Source: Chamaelirium japonicum (taxonomy: Eukaryota; Streptophyta; Magnoliopsida; Liliales; Melanthiaceae). From it: a stretch of DNA of 64,000 bases. The notes below the pieces were generated by a model, which worked only from the letters and a program-made list of their open reading frames with translations, searched no databases and was not told the origin of the DNA. A program made the translations under genes and the position numbers. The stretch spans positions 62,867,055 through 62,931,054 of the forward strand of contig OX393553.1 of NCBI GenBank assembly GCA_947650365.1. The letters are read 5' to 3'. Below, piece by piece: positions 48,104-60,800 of the stretch. How positions within the stretch are numbered: the stretch's first letter is position 1; the number at the start of each line of letters is the position of its first letter.

Positions 48104-48723
48104 AAAAAGAGTAACCTCACAACCATGCCAGATAAACCATCAAGGATATACATCCTTCCAGATATATCAAATACATTCATTCCAAAACAATCAACCAAAA
48201 TACTAACTAGAGTTGAATATCTAGTCCTTTGTCAGCTCCTTATACCACTAGAAAGTTCAAGAGAATCCATATTAGAAGACACCCAACCTATACTCCTATA
48301 TACACTCAAACACTATGCTTCTGCCTAGAGATCAAGAAACACCACCCTTGGTTAAGATGTTCCACGTGGCTCCTTTCTAAGAACTATCACCCGAGTTACA
48401 ACGACTAACTCTAAACCTAAACATTATAGCACATCAGAGTTCTAATACAATCATACTCATACGACATATAGATTGATTCACAATTCTCGATCAATCAAAA
48501 ACTCAATCATAGACAGTTCTTAGTTACAGATCAATTCCTCAAACAAAACCAGTTCTCCAAGTATGATTAACCCTAGGTCCTTATCCTTAGAAATACTCGC
48601 TATACCACCACTAGCTACTACGAGAATTCTATTGACTCAATATCTATACAATCTCTAGAAAACATTCTAACACCACTAGAGTCTGAACTTTCTAAAGAAA
48701 GAACAGCAAGACACGAACCACAT

Positions 48724-48768
48724 CCTAACAATACCCCTAGGAACATATCCCTAAGCTCTGATACCAGC
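48724..48768 (-). promoter_or_regulatory. Primer-binding site and leader of the non-coding element
   Basis: On the minus strand, the LTR end GTGTGACA is followed by GCTGGTATCAGAGC (48768-48755), matching the initiator tRNA-Met PBS used by plant gypsy elements, then TTAGGGATATGTTCCTAGGG. This identifies 48769-52601 as the 5' LTR and fixes the orientation. Confidence 0.93.
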
Positions 48769-51700
48769 TGTCACACCCCAGAAATCTGAAGACCGATCCC
48801 TGGGGTGTGAGGTGAGAAAAGGAAGAGGGTTTTGGGTTTGGTCAATTGATTACACCAATTTGGGTTCTCACAGGGCTTCTTCTACGCTCTCTAATATGAA
48901 AAACAAGGAGGAGGGAGAAACAAGAGGGAAATCTTTTAAATTTGATTTCTCGGAAAACATTTTTATTAAAAAGGAAATAAGAAAAATATCAATAGAGATA
49001 AGACATTATCTAATCAGCTCGACCTTCAAAAGTCATATCCTCTCAGTATGTGTGACCAGTCGGTGCCACTACATACCGACAGGGGTCTATCTGAGGGAGC
49101 ACGAAGCTCAAGCCTCCTACGGCTAGCCAAGTGGTCTCATCCACGCCCTAACACTCAGGTGCACCAATCTAGGGTTCCTATCTACAAGGTTAATCAATTT
49201 AGTCATTTATATGTATTTATATTTTCATCATGATCTATCCTAGGCTTGGGGCCTTGAGGAGAGGCCTACCCAAAAGAATTCAGCTGGAACCATTGCAACT
49301 ACAACCATAGAATATAACTAACTAATAAGAACTCTTATTCCAATAAAATTACCATGTCTGAAGAGAAAATACTACAAGACGAACATACTAAACAGAAAGG
49401 TAAAGCTGCAACTCCAACTCCGCCTCTGGACTCCTACTGCTACTCCTGAGCCTCTGAACCTGCACTGAGCCTACTCGTGGGAAAGAGTAGCCCCCAATAG
49501 GAAATTGGGAGATTAGCCAAATTAATGGCTAGTGACATCCTAATAGCCTTTAATAATATGAGACAACTAATCTTAATAAATTAAGATGAGATCTATCAGT
49601 TCTAGTAAAATCAAAGTTTGCAGAATGATACCTAAACCTATCGGTAGTCTATATTCACATGCAATTCCTACTGTCACTAGGTTATCTAACATGAATTTCA
49701 TTCAATGTTCTACAGCATTAAAGAACAAATTAAATAAGATGTTCAGATAAAGTCACGAAGTCATCATGTAAACAGTCACTCAATTCTAAATTCATATATA
49801 GATTAAACACACACTATCAAAATGTGAACCCCAGATATTTTGTTCATCCTGCCCCCGGTCGGGCATTACTATAGGGCCTTTTATTTCGATATAGAGGGCC
49901 AACTCTCTCGCCGTGCATCCACCAACACCATGCACTAGTCACCCAGATGATCATAAGGGGTTTCCCGTCTTTCACGGTGGAGCTCTACCGCCCAACTTGC
50001 TTTACTATGGGGACTTTAACTCCCCGGGACAGGGTTGCTAGGCCAATCCCTACTCGAGGGCACCACCTATTGGCTTTACCACAACCCTTGCCCGTGACCC
50101 CTAACCTACTTAACTTCGGCTGTACGCGCAGGGTGGTTCACGGCCCTTGCGCGCACGGGGTCCCTACCTTCTAACCAGGTAGATTCTCACATAACATCTT
50201 TCAACATATATACTGAAGCTACAAAAGGTATATTTAATGCTTAACAATTTCTAACAATTTACCCCTGGTCTCGTACTGCTCTCACAACCCATGCGACATA
50301 ATAAATAAATGAAATAAGACACTCATCCCAGTGACCCGTGTGCTAGGGTTGCCATACTCCTCTCAGGAGGGTGGGTCCCGATAGTTATTAGTTATTCAAT
50401 TTATTATTTAACTTAAGGGAATCCTAATTACGGTGTCCATACAATCAAAAGCAATCATTATTATTATTCTATTAATATTTTAATATTTTAAGCATGCGTC
50501 GCCGGACTCGCGACTCCGCATGCAAGGCGGGGTCCACTTGACCACATGCGACGATGCCCGGCGGGGCCCGCATGCAGTGTCATGGACACCAACCCTTAGT
50601 CATTCTCATTTCCCACTATTAAAGACCACGCAAGGGTAGTAGATGTCACCTGGTTGTCGATCGCACACGACTCCTGCTAGCTGCCTCTGATCCGTCTCCG
50701 CTGGATCACCACGATCAAGGTCTGATAATATGCACAGCTCTATATCACAATGCTATCGATTAAAACAAAAGAATCTACGTTGAGGGTTCTATGCCAAGGA
50801 TAGTCGGGCACCCTCGATAGGGGACCAACATTGAGTTGACAGCACGCAAAACCGTGCGACTGAAGAACTCGATCCTAAACCATACTAAGTCAATCAAGTA
50901 AACAGAAGCTAAACCTACTCATCGAATCGGGCTCGAAGAACCCTTTCCGATGGTTCCGGTTTTGCTGGAATCCGACTTCGGTCGGATGGTTTCGGGTCAA
51001 ACCATGTAGAACCGATAAAATCGATCGCATGGCTGGTTCACTAGGGTAGAAGGGGTTCTAGGGTTATATTCTGGGTTTAATAGGTAGGACTCCATGTTCT
51101 GAGCACGATGCCGCTAGTTTCGTCCGAATCCGAGTTCGGACGATGAAACGGCGGTCAAACCACGGTACCACGATAATATCGGGTCAAAGGATAAAACAGG
51201 GTATTAAATAGTATAATTATTATTCTAGACTATGGCCAACAGGTAGGAATTTCCGAGCCGGTCGAAATGGCGCTGGTTTCGTCCAATTCCGAGTTCGGAC
51301 GGAGAAATGGCAGTCGAACCAAAATCGACTGGTTCACGGGTCTGGTTCAAGTGAACCAGACCGGTTCACTGCATGGGTTGGGTCTGCTGGGTCGGGTTGG
51401 GTCTGCAGTGCCATGTTGGGTCGGGTCGGGTTCAGGGCTAAACGGGTCGGGTCTGGGGGTTAAATATAACATGGGAAATTACCAAACCACCCCCCCTCTC
51501 CTTCTTCTCCACGCGACCAGCCCGAAGGGCTGGTTCCTGTGCGCCGACGGCCGACGGGAGGGGGCGGCCCGGAGCGCCGGCGAGCGCTCGGCCAGCCTCT
51601 CCCGCACCACCCCCACGGAGGAGGCGCGGTGGGAGGCGGCCGGAGCGGCCGTCGGAGCCCGAGGGGTCGGCCGGAGAGGGGCTCGCGCGGGGCTTGGTCG

Positions 51701-52601
51701 GAGGTCGGAGGTCGCCGGGGAGGGGTTCGGTGCGGCGGCGGTGTCCGCCCGAGCGGGCCACGGCAAGGGAGAAGGATGGGCCGGGGGTTGCGGGTTGGGT
51801 CGCGAAGGGGATGAGAGGAGGAAAGGGGGCTGACCTTGGATCTCGGCGTGCTCGCCGGGGCTCCGGCGAGGGGCGGGTCGGGGTGCTCCGGTCTTCTCCA
51901 CGATCTCTTCTCCTTCCCTCTCTCTGACTCTCGCGTTCTCTCTCTACTTCTCCCGTTCTCTCTATCTTCCTCTCGTTCTCTCTCTCTATTTCTCCCGTTC
52001 TCTCTCTTCTACTCTCACGTTCTCTCACGTCCTCTCTCTCTCTCTCTCTCTATCTCTCTCTATCCCGTTCTCTCTCTATTTATAGAGGGGGGAGGCTGTT
52101 GTGGATATGGTGAGATGGGCTGGGCGGATAGGGTCGGTTAAGGGGAAGGGATATGGACTAAAAGATATGGGTTTATCAACCCAAAATCTTACCCGATTAT
52201 TCTCATCCGAATTTCGAATTTAAATAACTGGGGAGGGAGGTCAAGAGAGCTTAAAATTATGCTAGGAGACCGGGAGGCAGGCTCCAGGGCTGGTCGGGCT
52301 CGGTCCCGAGCCCTGAACCGGGCTCGGTTGGAAACCGGGTGCGATTCGTCCATCAACCGGGTTGAAAAGAATAATCACTTGTAACTATCAAACTGGAAGT
52401 CGGAATAGGGCCCGAGAGGATTCGTTGGAAAGGTCTCGTTAACGCGAACGCGTTAGCACTTGGTACATAATTTTCTGACTTCTGGATCTCCAGAAAAGAA
52501 GGAAAGACTCCAAAACTTAAAATAGCAATAACTATTCACCCGGGTGTCGGATCGACCCTAACTCAGGCTCATTTGAAGGCTCTCTCAGAGCCTCATCTAA
52601 C
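48769..52601 (-). mobile_element. 5' LTR of the non-coding gypsy element, interrupted by the Tat element
   Basis: It starts (left) TGTCACACCCCAGAAATC and extends right to CATCTAAC at 52601, where the Tat LTR begins. The sister LTR continues past this point for another ~315 bp (45430-45744), so the LTR is cut, not complete. In the two shared blocks (~1.87 kb in all) I see only five differences from 43532-45744. A TATA box on the minus strand is at 52074-52086 and the conserved hairpin at 50492-50523. GC-rich ORFs at 51.3-52.1 kb are LTR leader. Confidence 0.93.
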
Positions 52602-52710
52602 TGTGGGCATCGAAATTAGCCCACGGGTCGAACCCGATTTTTACACAAAAAAATAGGCCCGCACCCGACGGCCTTCGGGTCAAACCCGATTTTTTACAAA
52701 AAAAAATGGG

Positions 52711-52866
52711 CCCGCACACAACGGCCCGCATGCGAAACTTGGGCCCGCACACAACGGCCCGCATGCGAAACTCGGCCCGCACACAACGGCCCGCATGCGA
52801 AACTCGGCCCGCACACAACGGCCCGCATGCGAAACTCGGCCCGCACACAACGGCCCGCGTACGAAC
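52711..52866 (+). repeat. ~32-bp tandem repeat, 5 copies, in the Tat LTR
   Basis: CCCGCACACAACGGCCCGC starts near 52711, 52744, 52775, 52808 and 52839. Confidence 0.95.
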
Positions 52867-52975
52867 TAGGCCCACGTGCGAACTCAATTCGCGCGCCATG
52901 GCCCGACCCAAAGCAAACGGGTCCCACCGGACCCGCAACTCGGACACAAGGAGGGGAGGGGGGCCCACCGGGCCC

Positions 52976-53116
52976 CCCTTCTAGAAAACCGTGCCCCCCT
53001 CTTTGTGGAGAGGTGGGGCCGGCCCTTCTAGAAAACCGTGCCCCCCTCTTTGTGGAGAGGTGGGGCCGGCCCTTCTAGAAATCCGTGCCCCCCCTCTTCA
53101 TGAAGAGGTGGGGCCG
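52976..53116 (+). repeat. 47-bp tandem repeat, 3 copies, in the Tat LTR
   Basis: CCCTTCTAGAAAACCGTG starts at 52976, 53023 and 53070; each unit ends GAGGTGGGGCCGG. It is followed by an AAAAAG-rich tract at 53121-53186. Confidence 0.95.
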
Positions 53117-53486
53117 GCCATAAAGAAAAAGAAAAAGAAAAAGAAAAGAAAAAGAAAAGAAAAGAAAAAGAAAAAGAGAAAAAGTCAAAACCGCCTTGAT
53201 GCGGGGGGAGGTGGCGTGGATGTCTACACAACCGTAGATCCGCGACGATCCCTCGATCCAACGGACAAGATGACGTTGCGTCGCCATCCGATCCAAAAGT
53301 GCAACAAAATAACAACTCGATCTTTAAAGATCGAGTCACAACTAGCCCATAACCACTCCAACTAAAAAGGAGGAAATCGGGTTTGTTTCCCCAAATAAGG
53401 GAACGATATCTCGATGGTTATGAGGGGAGAGATTGGAGGAAACAATAAGATTTCAGCAATATCTCCCCCAACCGCCCCCCTTTGCC

Positions 53487-53494
53487 TATAAATA
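53487..53494 (+). promoter_or_regulatory. TATA box of the Tat LTR promoter
   Basis: TATAAATA in the context GCCTATAAATAGAAGG. Transcription would start about 30 bp downstream. A candidate polyadenylation signal AATAAA is at 54751. Confidence 0.75.
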
Positions 53495-53872
53495 GAAGGG
53501 GTCGGGGAAGGCATCAGAGGTCCGAAAGCCGAAGACGAAAGAGCTTCGCAAGAGAAGCTCCAACGCTCGAAGACCGAAGGCTTCACGAGGCACGGCAAGC
53601 ATATCCTACGGGAGTCCTTGGCCCTTCAAGTCCTCATCAACGTGAAGACCTTGCACTCGGAGATCAAAGCTTCGACTCCTCGCACGAAGAAGAAAGCTTG
53701 GAGAAGAAGACCCGGAGCCGTCATCACCCGATCGCTCCAACGATCTTCACCAGCTCCGAAGACGCCATAAGCAAAGGCCGGAGAAGAAGATCGAAGCCGA
53801 CAACACCCGTCGTCTTCAGCAAAGGCGTCGACTCCTCGCACGAAGAAGAAAGCCGGGAGAAGAAAGCCTGAA

Positions 53873-54090
53873 GCCGGTGCTACCCCTGCCGCCTTCGTCA
53901 ACCAAAAGCCGACGCTACAACCGTCGTGCCAAAGCCGGTGCTACCCCCACCGTGTTCATCAACAAAAGTCGACGCTACAACCGTCGCACGGAGACCGGTG
54001 CTACACCCGCCGTCTTCATCAACGAAAGCCGACGCTACAACCGTCGCACGAGCATCGGTGCTACCCCCGCCGAAAAGCCAAGACCGACGC
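53873..54090 (+). repeat. 60-bp tandem repeat, ~3.5 copies, in the Tat LTR
   Basis: CGGTGCTAC recurs at ~53875, 53936, 53996 and 54056, with GACGCTACAACCGTCG in each unit. It lies downstream of the TATA box, so it is transcribed. Followed to ~54450 by degenerate AAAGCCAAAGC-like repeats. Confidence 0.9.
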
Positions 54091-54791
54091 CACAACCGTC
54101 AAGGAAGCCGGAAGTGTAAAGAAGCCTTGAAGAGGTAACGCCAGTCGTTCGAGAAGAAGATCGAGTCGAAGCGAAAGTCAAAGCCGACGCAAGAAGCCAA
54201 AGCAAACGCACCGGTAAAGCCCGCGCTAAAGCAACGCACGTGCCAAAGCCAAGCAACTATGACGGTCACGAGCAAAGCACCGCACGTTCTAGCCGATACG
54301 ACGCGAAGTCCGGAAGAACTAAAGCATCGCAAGTCTCTACCCGTCTACGTTCAAGCGCAAGCGCCAAAGCGAAGCAAAAGCCAGAGCCACGCCAAAGCTA
54401 CGCCAAAGCCGAAAGCTAAAGCAAAAGCTGACGCCAAAAACACGATCGACGCCGCGAACCGACGATCAAGGACGCCGAGGTCGAGCAAGGATCGAGGAAG
54501 ACACGAAGACCGAGGAACGAAGCCCAAAGCCTCCCTAGCCGAGAAAGCGCGAAGCACGGACGGGACAAAATCAACGGCGGAAACTCCTTAGCCTCTCAAA
54601 AACCCTCACCCTGTAAAGACCTCTGTCCTGGGCAACCCCTTCAGAGCTCTCGCACGAATACCACGTGGAGACGCGGATCAAAGGGACCCTCCAGAGGATC
54701 TATCCCACAATCTCCTGATCAAAGAAAATTTGTAATCTCGTGTGATCCGCAATAAAGACGACCCGAATCTTTTTCTGCCACCACAGATTTC

Positions 54792-54809
54792 TGGCACGCC
54801 CGGTGGGAC
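54792..54809 (+). promoter_or_regulatory. Primer-binding-site region of the Tat element
   Basis: TGGCACGCCCGGTGGGAC lies 6 bp after the LTR end, as in many plant Tat elements. The primer tRNA was not identified. Confidence 0.6.
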
Positions 54810-54857
54810 CCCCTCTCCTTTCATCCGTACGTTTGAAGGAGTTGCTTCAAGTTCGCC

Positions 54858-57800
54858 ATGGCCGGAACGAATGATGATACGTTTGCTCCAACAAGCCTCT
54901 CACCTATCGCCGAGTCTCCACTACTCCAACACGGCGATCCAGAAAACCCGGTGGATGACATTCCCCCGGTAGTACGCGTTTACACTCGGCGTACTCAAAC
55001 TCTTGCGGACTTCTTCACGCCGGAAACTGCTACCGAAGATGCCCGCCAAGGCGCCAATGAGGCCTTGGTGCATGAAGAAACAAGCCTCAATCCTGGAACA
55101 TCTGTCCAGAAATTTGGGGAGGACCAGCCCCAATCCCGAACCCGTTCGGGTTCTCCAGCGGACTTTGCACCTCCCTTGCCGGGGGCAAACATCCGTCATC
55201 AAGCAGAAGCAAGTCAGCGTAACTACGTCTCCGACGACGATGGCGAGGGTGCAGGCATGCAACATCGAGACGTCCTGCGACACCATCCTCCGTCCGCTCT
55301 CCAGCTCCAAGTCATGCAAATGGGTGAACACATGGCTCAACTCACCCGACTAATGGAAGAGAAGGATCGTCACATCAACACCTTGCTTCAGAGGTTGAGT
55401 GCCAGGGATGTCGCGACATTCGGTCAACCTCCTGCTTCTCCAGTAGCTGCTCCAGCCCCATCTCCAACTCCTGCTCTTGCAGAAGTTGGCCCGGCAACAC
55501 TAGCAATTACTCCTGCACTTTCCTCGGCCCCCGTGCCGACCTCGATAGCCGCGCAACCTTCAGTGGCAGCAACAATGAATGCCCAGCAAATACAAGCACT
55601 GGTGGCTGACATGATGCGTTCCCACGGCGGCAGCCTACCTCCGATCACGGCGGCATACTCAAAGCCTTACACCGCAAGGATCCAGCAGCTGCGCTTCCCT
55701 ACCGGGTTCCAGCCACCAAAGTTTCAACACTTCGACGGAAAGGGGAACCCAAGGCAACACATTGCCCACTTTGTCGAAACTTGCAACAACGCCGGCACAT
55801 ACGGCGACGAGATGGTGAAGCAGTTCGTTCGCACCCTCAAAGGTAACGCTTTTGATTGGTATGTTGACCTTCCTCCAGGATCCATTGACAGCTGGGATCA
55901 AATGGAAAGAGAATTCCTCAACCGCTTCTACAGCACTCGGCGCATCGTTAGCATGACCGAGCTTACTGCCGTCAAGCAAAGGAAGGACGAGTCAGTAATC
56001 GACTACATCGATCGATGGAGGAATCTCGCCCTGAATTCACGAGACCGTTTGTCGGAAGACTCGGCTATCGAGATGTGCACCCAAGGCATGCACTGGGGCT
56101 TACTCTACATCCTCAAGGGGATCAAGCCTCGGTCCTTCGAAGAACTCGCAACTCGAGCCCACGACATGGAGCTCAGCTTAGCAAATCGCGGGGACTCGAA
56201 GACCAAAGACTTCCTGAAGGTGGAAAAGAAAGACAAACCGCCGGCACCCAAATCAAAGCAAGTTAACGTCACCGACATCGCCTCGGCCTCCAAGCCACTC
56301 AAAATCAGTGGCAAACCGGATCAAGAAAAGGGAGCTGCTATACCACCGCCTCCATCTCAAAGACAGTCAAAGATGACTCTAGAAGAACTCGAGGCCAAAG
56401 AGTATCCCTTTCCAGACTCGGAAGTCTCCTCCATGTTCGATCAACTGCTACAAGAAAAGATGATCGAGCTTCCTCCTTCAAAAAGGCCCGAACAGATGCA
56501 TCGGGTCAACGATCCGCTCTTCTGCAAATACCATCGGCTGGTTAGCCATCCTATTGAAAAGTGTTTCGTCTTCAAAGAAAAGATCATGGCACTCGCAAAG
56601 CAAGGAAAAATCGAGATCGACTCCAGCGATGTTGCAACGGTAAACATGACGTCCATCACCTTTGGTTCGTTTCAACCAGTACTCGTTGCTACTCACCAGA
56701 GAAGGCCCAAGTTGCGCATCAATCGCCAAAGGCCAATTGCAAAGTTAGCTACACGACGGAAAGTCTCAAGGCGACAGCAGTACGCTCCTAAGCTCGCTGA
56801 GGAAGAAACGTTACTGCCCTGGGGGCAACCGTCATCTACATCAATGTCTCTCTCAAACAAAGCTATGTCCCAGCGGAATCTCCAGACGAGGTACGAGGAA
56901 GGAGACCCGGAGGTCGGTCTGTTAGGCCAGCCCTCAGGTAAATTCGACTACTACGTCCTCTATTCCAGACCTTCGTCTGTCTCGATGGAAGAAATCAAGC
57001 CCACCGGCTGGGAGTCAGAAGGCGAGCCACCAAGGTCCCCAGAGGAGCAAGGCTCCCCGAATCACGGAGAACCCACGAATCTCCAGACAAGGTACGAACA
57101 AGGAGACCCGGAGGTCGGCCTGTTAGGCCAGCCCTCAGGTAAATTCGACTACCACGTCCTCTATTCCAAACCTCCGTCTGTCTCAATAGAAGAAATCAAG
57201 CCCACCGGCTGGGAGTCAGAAGGCGAACCACCAAGGTCCCCAGAGAAGCAGGTCTCCCTGACCCATGAAGAACCTACAGCTGCCATTCCAGACCTTCACC
57301 TTGGTAACGAAGAATCCACTGATGAAGATGCCTGGGTCATGTTGCCCCGCAGACGAAGGCCATGGATGCCAAAAAGTCGCAAGCTCGATCGGGTAACAAG
57401 GAAGCTTCCAGAACGAAAAACTTACAAAAAGAAAAGCAAAGCTCCAGGAAGGAGGAGATTCAAAGTACCGCCGGCAGATCCTGATGATCTCCTCCTGCAA
57501 AACCCTCCAGAACCGACAACGTTGCAGGAGTTCTTCCCCGATTACTTCCTCCCATCTGATCAGCAATGCGAAGCCTCCTGTTGCATGGTTGAGATTCACA
57601 CGGCACCGGAAGAAGAAGATAGGATCAAGCCTTCTGAAGAAAGCAACACCGACAACGAGGAGGATGATTTCGACAAAGAAAACACTGCTGCTTACGACGA
57701 GGCAATTCTGCACTTGCCACTCATAGAAGCACTACACCTCCCAGAGAAAGCTCGTCTAGCAATGGCCGAGGCTTTGACAGACCCAGACAGCTACAAAAGA

Positions 57801-60800
57801 AAGAAGAAAAATACCGAAAAGGACAAAACTATTGTCTCATGTAACGCAGCAATAACTTTCTCGGACGAAGATCTGCAGCTCGGAGCACGACTGCACAATC
57901 GACCTGTCTATGTCTCGGGATACATCAACGAGAAGCCGGTAAACCGAATCCTGCTGGACTGCGGCTCCGCCGTCAACATCATGCCTATCCAAACAATGCG
58001 CCAGCTTGGCATCACCACCGACCAGCTCTCGCAAAGCCAGCTGGTTATTCAAGGGTTCAACCAAGGAGGACAGTCCACCATAGGGATCATTCGTCTAAAA
58101 CTCTCTATCAGTCAGCTTGACACGACGGTTCTTTTCCACGTCATTGACTGTCAAACATCATACCACCTTTTGCTGGGAAGACCGTGGCTGCACGAAAACG
58201 GTGTCGTAGTTTCTACTTGGCACCAATGCCTCAAGTACTACGAGGAAGGTCTGGAAAAGTGCATTGTTGCAGATGACAAGCCATTCAATGAGGCTGAAGC
58301 ACACCTCGCCGATGCCAAATTTTATCAAGCAAGGGACCTTGTCGCAGAAGTCCTTCCCGCTAAAGCTCCTCGAACTCAGAAAACTGAAAGAGTGGAGCAG
58401 GACGAAGCTCTGCTAACTCCAAATCCAGTACCACCATCTAAGGCGATACACGAAGTCAAAGGAGTGCTAGCGCCAAGACGAAGAATGCGCATCAACTCCA
58501 AGCCAAGATCCATGAAGCATACTCCATTACCTGTCCAAGCTACGACAGTCTTACGCCTCACGCCTCAGTGGCTTCGCAAAGATAAATCACCACCTTTAGC
58601 CTCGCCAAAAGGGATAGTCCAGCCGCTATCGGAAGCTAACGTCATCACTCCGCAAGAGATGACACTGCCACTACCCAGCCTGGGGCAAGCTTCAAGCTTG
58701 CCAAGATCCATCAATTCCTTCGAATCCAGCCAACTCACATTCAAGCCAAAAGGAAGCTGGGGGCAAAATGCTGCCAAGCTGTTGTTCAAAGCCGGCTACG
58801 ACAAAGACAGTGCTGCACATATGAGTACGCTCCTGCCGGCTCCAATACCACACGGGATGACTAAGACTCAAGCCCATTTACTCCAGGGTGGCGAGCAGAT
58901 CCCACCAAATCGGCGAGGCATCGGCTCCCGTCAAACCCCGATGGTCATCAAGATCACAGGAGAGAAGACCTTCACCTCTAACTACATTGAGGTGAAGTTG
59001 GTAGATGAAGCGGAAGAGGGATCGTCAGCCTCCGATGCACGCTCCACCAATATCGCCAAAAGAAGACGATATCGAGCTCGGCGTCAGACCGCACCTCAAA
59101 TGCCAAAGAAGAACGTCAAAAACCAGGCAAGTCAAAATCCCATATCAGTATTCAAAAGACTTGGGCCAATCAGACAGGCAAAGCGAAGGTCAGTATTCGA
59201 CCGTTTGGGAAAGCCACCCACTGAGGTGAGAAAAATCAATCCCACCCACCCACCCTTCTCATTCTACGAAACAGGCGACATCACCGACTTTATTCTGGTC
59301 TCCGCTAATCACATCACCGTTTCTGACTCTCCAATCGACGCTACTTCTACTTCGGACGACGAATTGCCCGATGCACCGCCGGTCCTCGAAGAAGGGGGGC
59401 AATCTACCGTCGACAATTTGAAAGAAATCAACTTGGGTACACAAGAGGATCCTCGGCCTACATTCGTAAGTGCACTCCTGACTCCCGAAGAGGAGGCCGC
59501 ATACACCAAGCTACTCCAAGAATATAGAGATGTCTTCGCATGGTCCTACAAGGAAATGCCCGGACTTGACCCCAAGATTGCAGTACACCAGCTTGCTGTC
59601 AGGCATGGAGCTAGCGCCATCAAGCAAGGACAAAGACGCTACCGGCCGGAACTAGTGCCTCAAATAGAAGGTGAAGTCAACAAGCTCATCGAAGCCGGCT
59701 TTATCCGAGAAGTGAAATATCCAACATGGATCTCCAGCGTGGTCCCAGTCAAGAAGAAGAACGGCCAGATCAGAGTATGCGTGGACTTCAGGGACTTAAA
59801 CAATGCATGCCCCAAAGATGACTTCCCACTGCCAATCACAGAACTAATGGTGGACGCAACAACGGGCCATGAAGCACTAACCTTCATGGATGGATCCTCA
59901 GGCTACAACCAGATCCGGATGGCGCCCAAAGACGAAGAGCTTACGGCATTCCGCACGCCAAAAGGGATTTACTGCTACAAAGTCATGCCTTTCGGCTTGA
60001 AGAACGCAGGAGCTACTTACCAACGAGCCATGCAAAAAATTTTCGACGATATCCTTCATCAGAATGTAGAATGCTATGTCGACGACCTCGTGGTAAAATC
60101 AAGACAAAAGTCAACACATCTTCAAGACCTTGAGCTAATCTTCAAGCGACTTCGAAGGTACCAACTCCGCATGAACCCGCTTAAATGCGCATTTGGGGTC
60201 TCCTCGGGAAAGTTTCTCGGCTTTGTCGTACGCCATCGAGGCATCGAGATAGATCAAACTAAGATAGATGCTATCTTCAATATGCCAATCCCGAAAACCG
60301 TGCGAGACCTCCGAGGTCTCCAGGGCCATCTAGCATATATCAGAAGGTTTATCGCCAACTTAGCTGGAAAATGCAGACCCTTCAGCCGCCTCATGAAGAA
60401 AGGAGCAGCATTCAAGTGGGATGAAGCTTGCCAGGAAGCCCTCCAAAACATCAGGGATTACTTGCTTAAGCCCCCGGTTCTGACAGCACCAGTTCAAGGC
60501 AAACCATTGGTCCTTTACATCAGCGCCCAGGAGCAGTCCTTGGGGGCACTCCTGGCTCAAGACAACGAGCTAGGCAAGGAAACAGCATGCTACTATTTGA
60601 GCCGCACTCTCATCGGCGCGGAGCTAAACTACTCCTCGATTGAGAAGGTCTGTCTGGCGCTCATCTTCGCTACAAAAAAGCTGCGACACTATATGTTAGC
60701 TCACGCCATCAGGCTCATCTCAAAAGCTGACCCGCTCAAATATATCATGTCAAGACCAGTGCTCTCCGGACGTCTGGCCAAGTGGGCTTTGCTCCTCCTT

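Larger units (their letters stand above)
45745..48754 (-). mobile_element. Gene-free interior of the non-coding gypsy element
   Basis: About 3 kb between the PPT side (45745) and the PBS (48755). No Gag, protease, RT or integrase motif is readable in any frame. It consists of AT-rich sequence with a 106-bp array (46905-47690) and a 54-bp array (47943-48103). Long LTRs around a non-coding interior define LARD-type elements, which depend on proteins from other elements. Confidence 0.85.
52602..54785 (+). mobile_element. 5' LTR of an intact Tat-lineage Ty3/gypsy element
   Basis: It begins TGTGGGCATCG and ends CTGCCACCACA (5-bp inverted ends TGTGG/CCACA), right before the tract typical of Tat elements, TGGCACGCCCGGTGGGAC. 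The preceding 5 bp, CTAAC, should be the TSD, but the 3' end is outside the window. About 2.18 kb, with several internal tandem arrays. It inserted into the LTR of the non-coding element. ORFs inside (54.0-54.6 kb, Lys/Ala/Arg-rich) reflect AAAGCC-type repeats. Confidence 0.9.

Noticed and set aside
53877..54591. Lys/Arg/Ala-rich ORFs in the Tat LTR
   Set aside because: Produced by 60-bp and AAAGCC-type repeats; located before the gag start in the untranslated part of the LTR.
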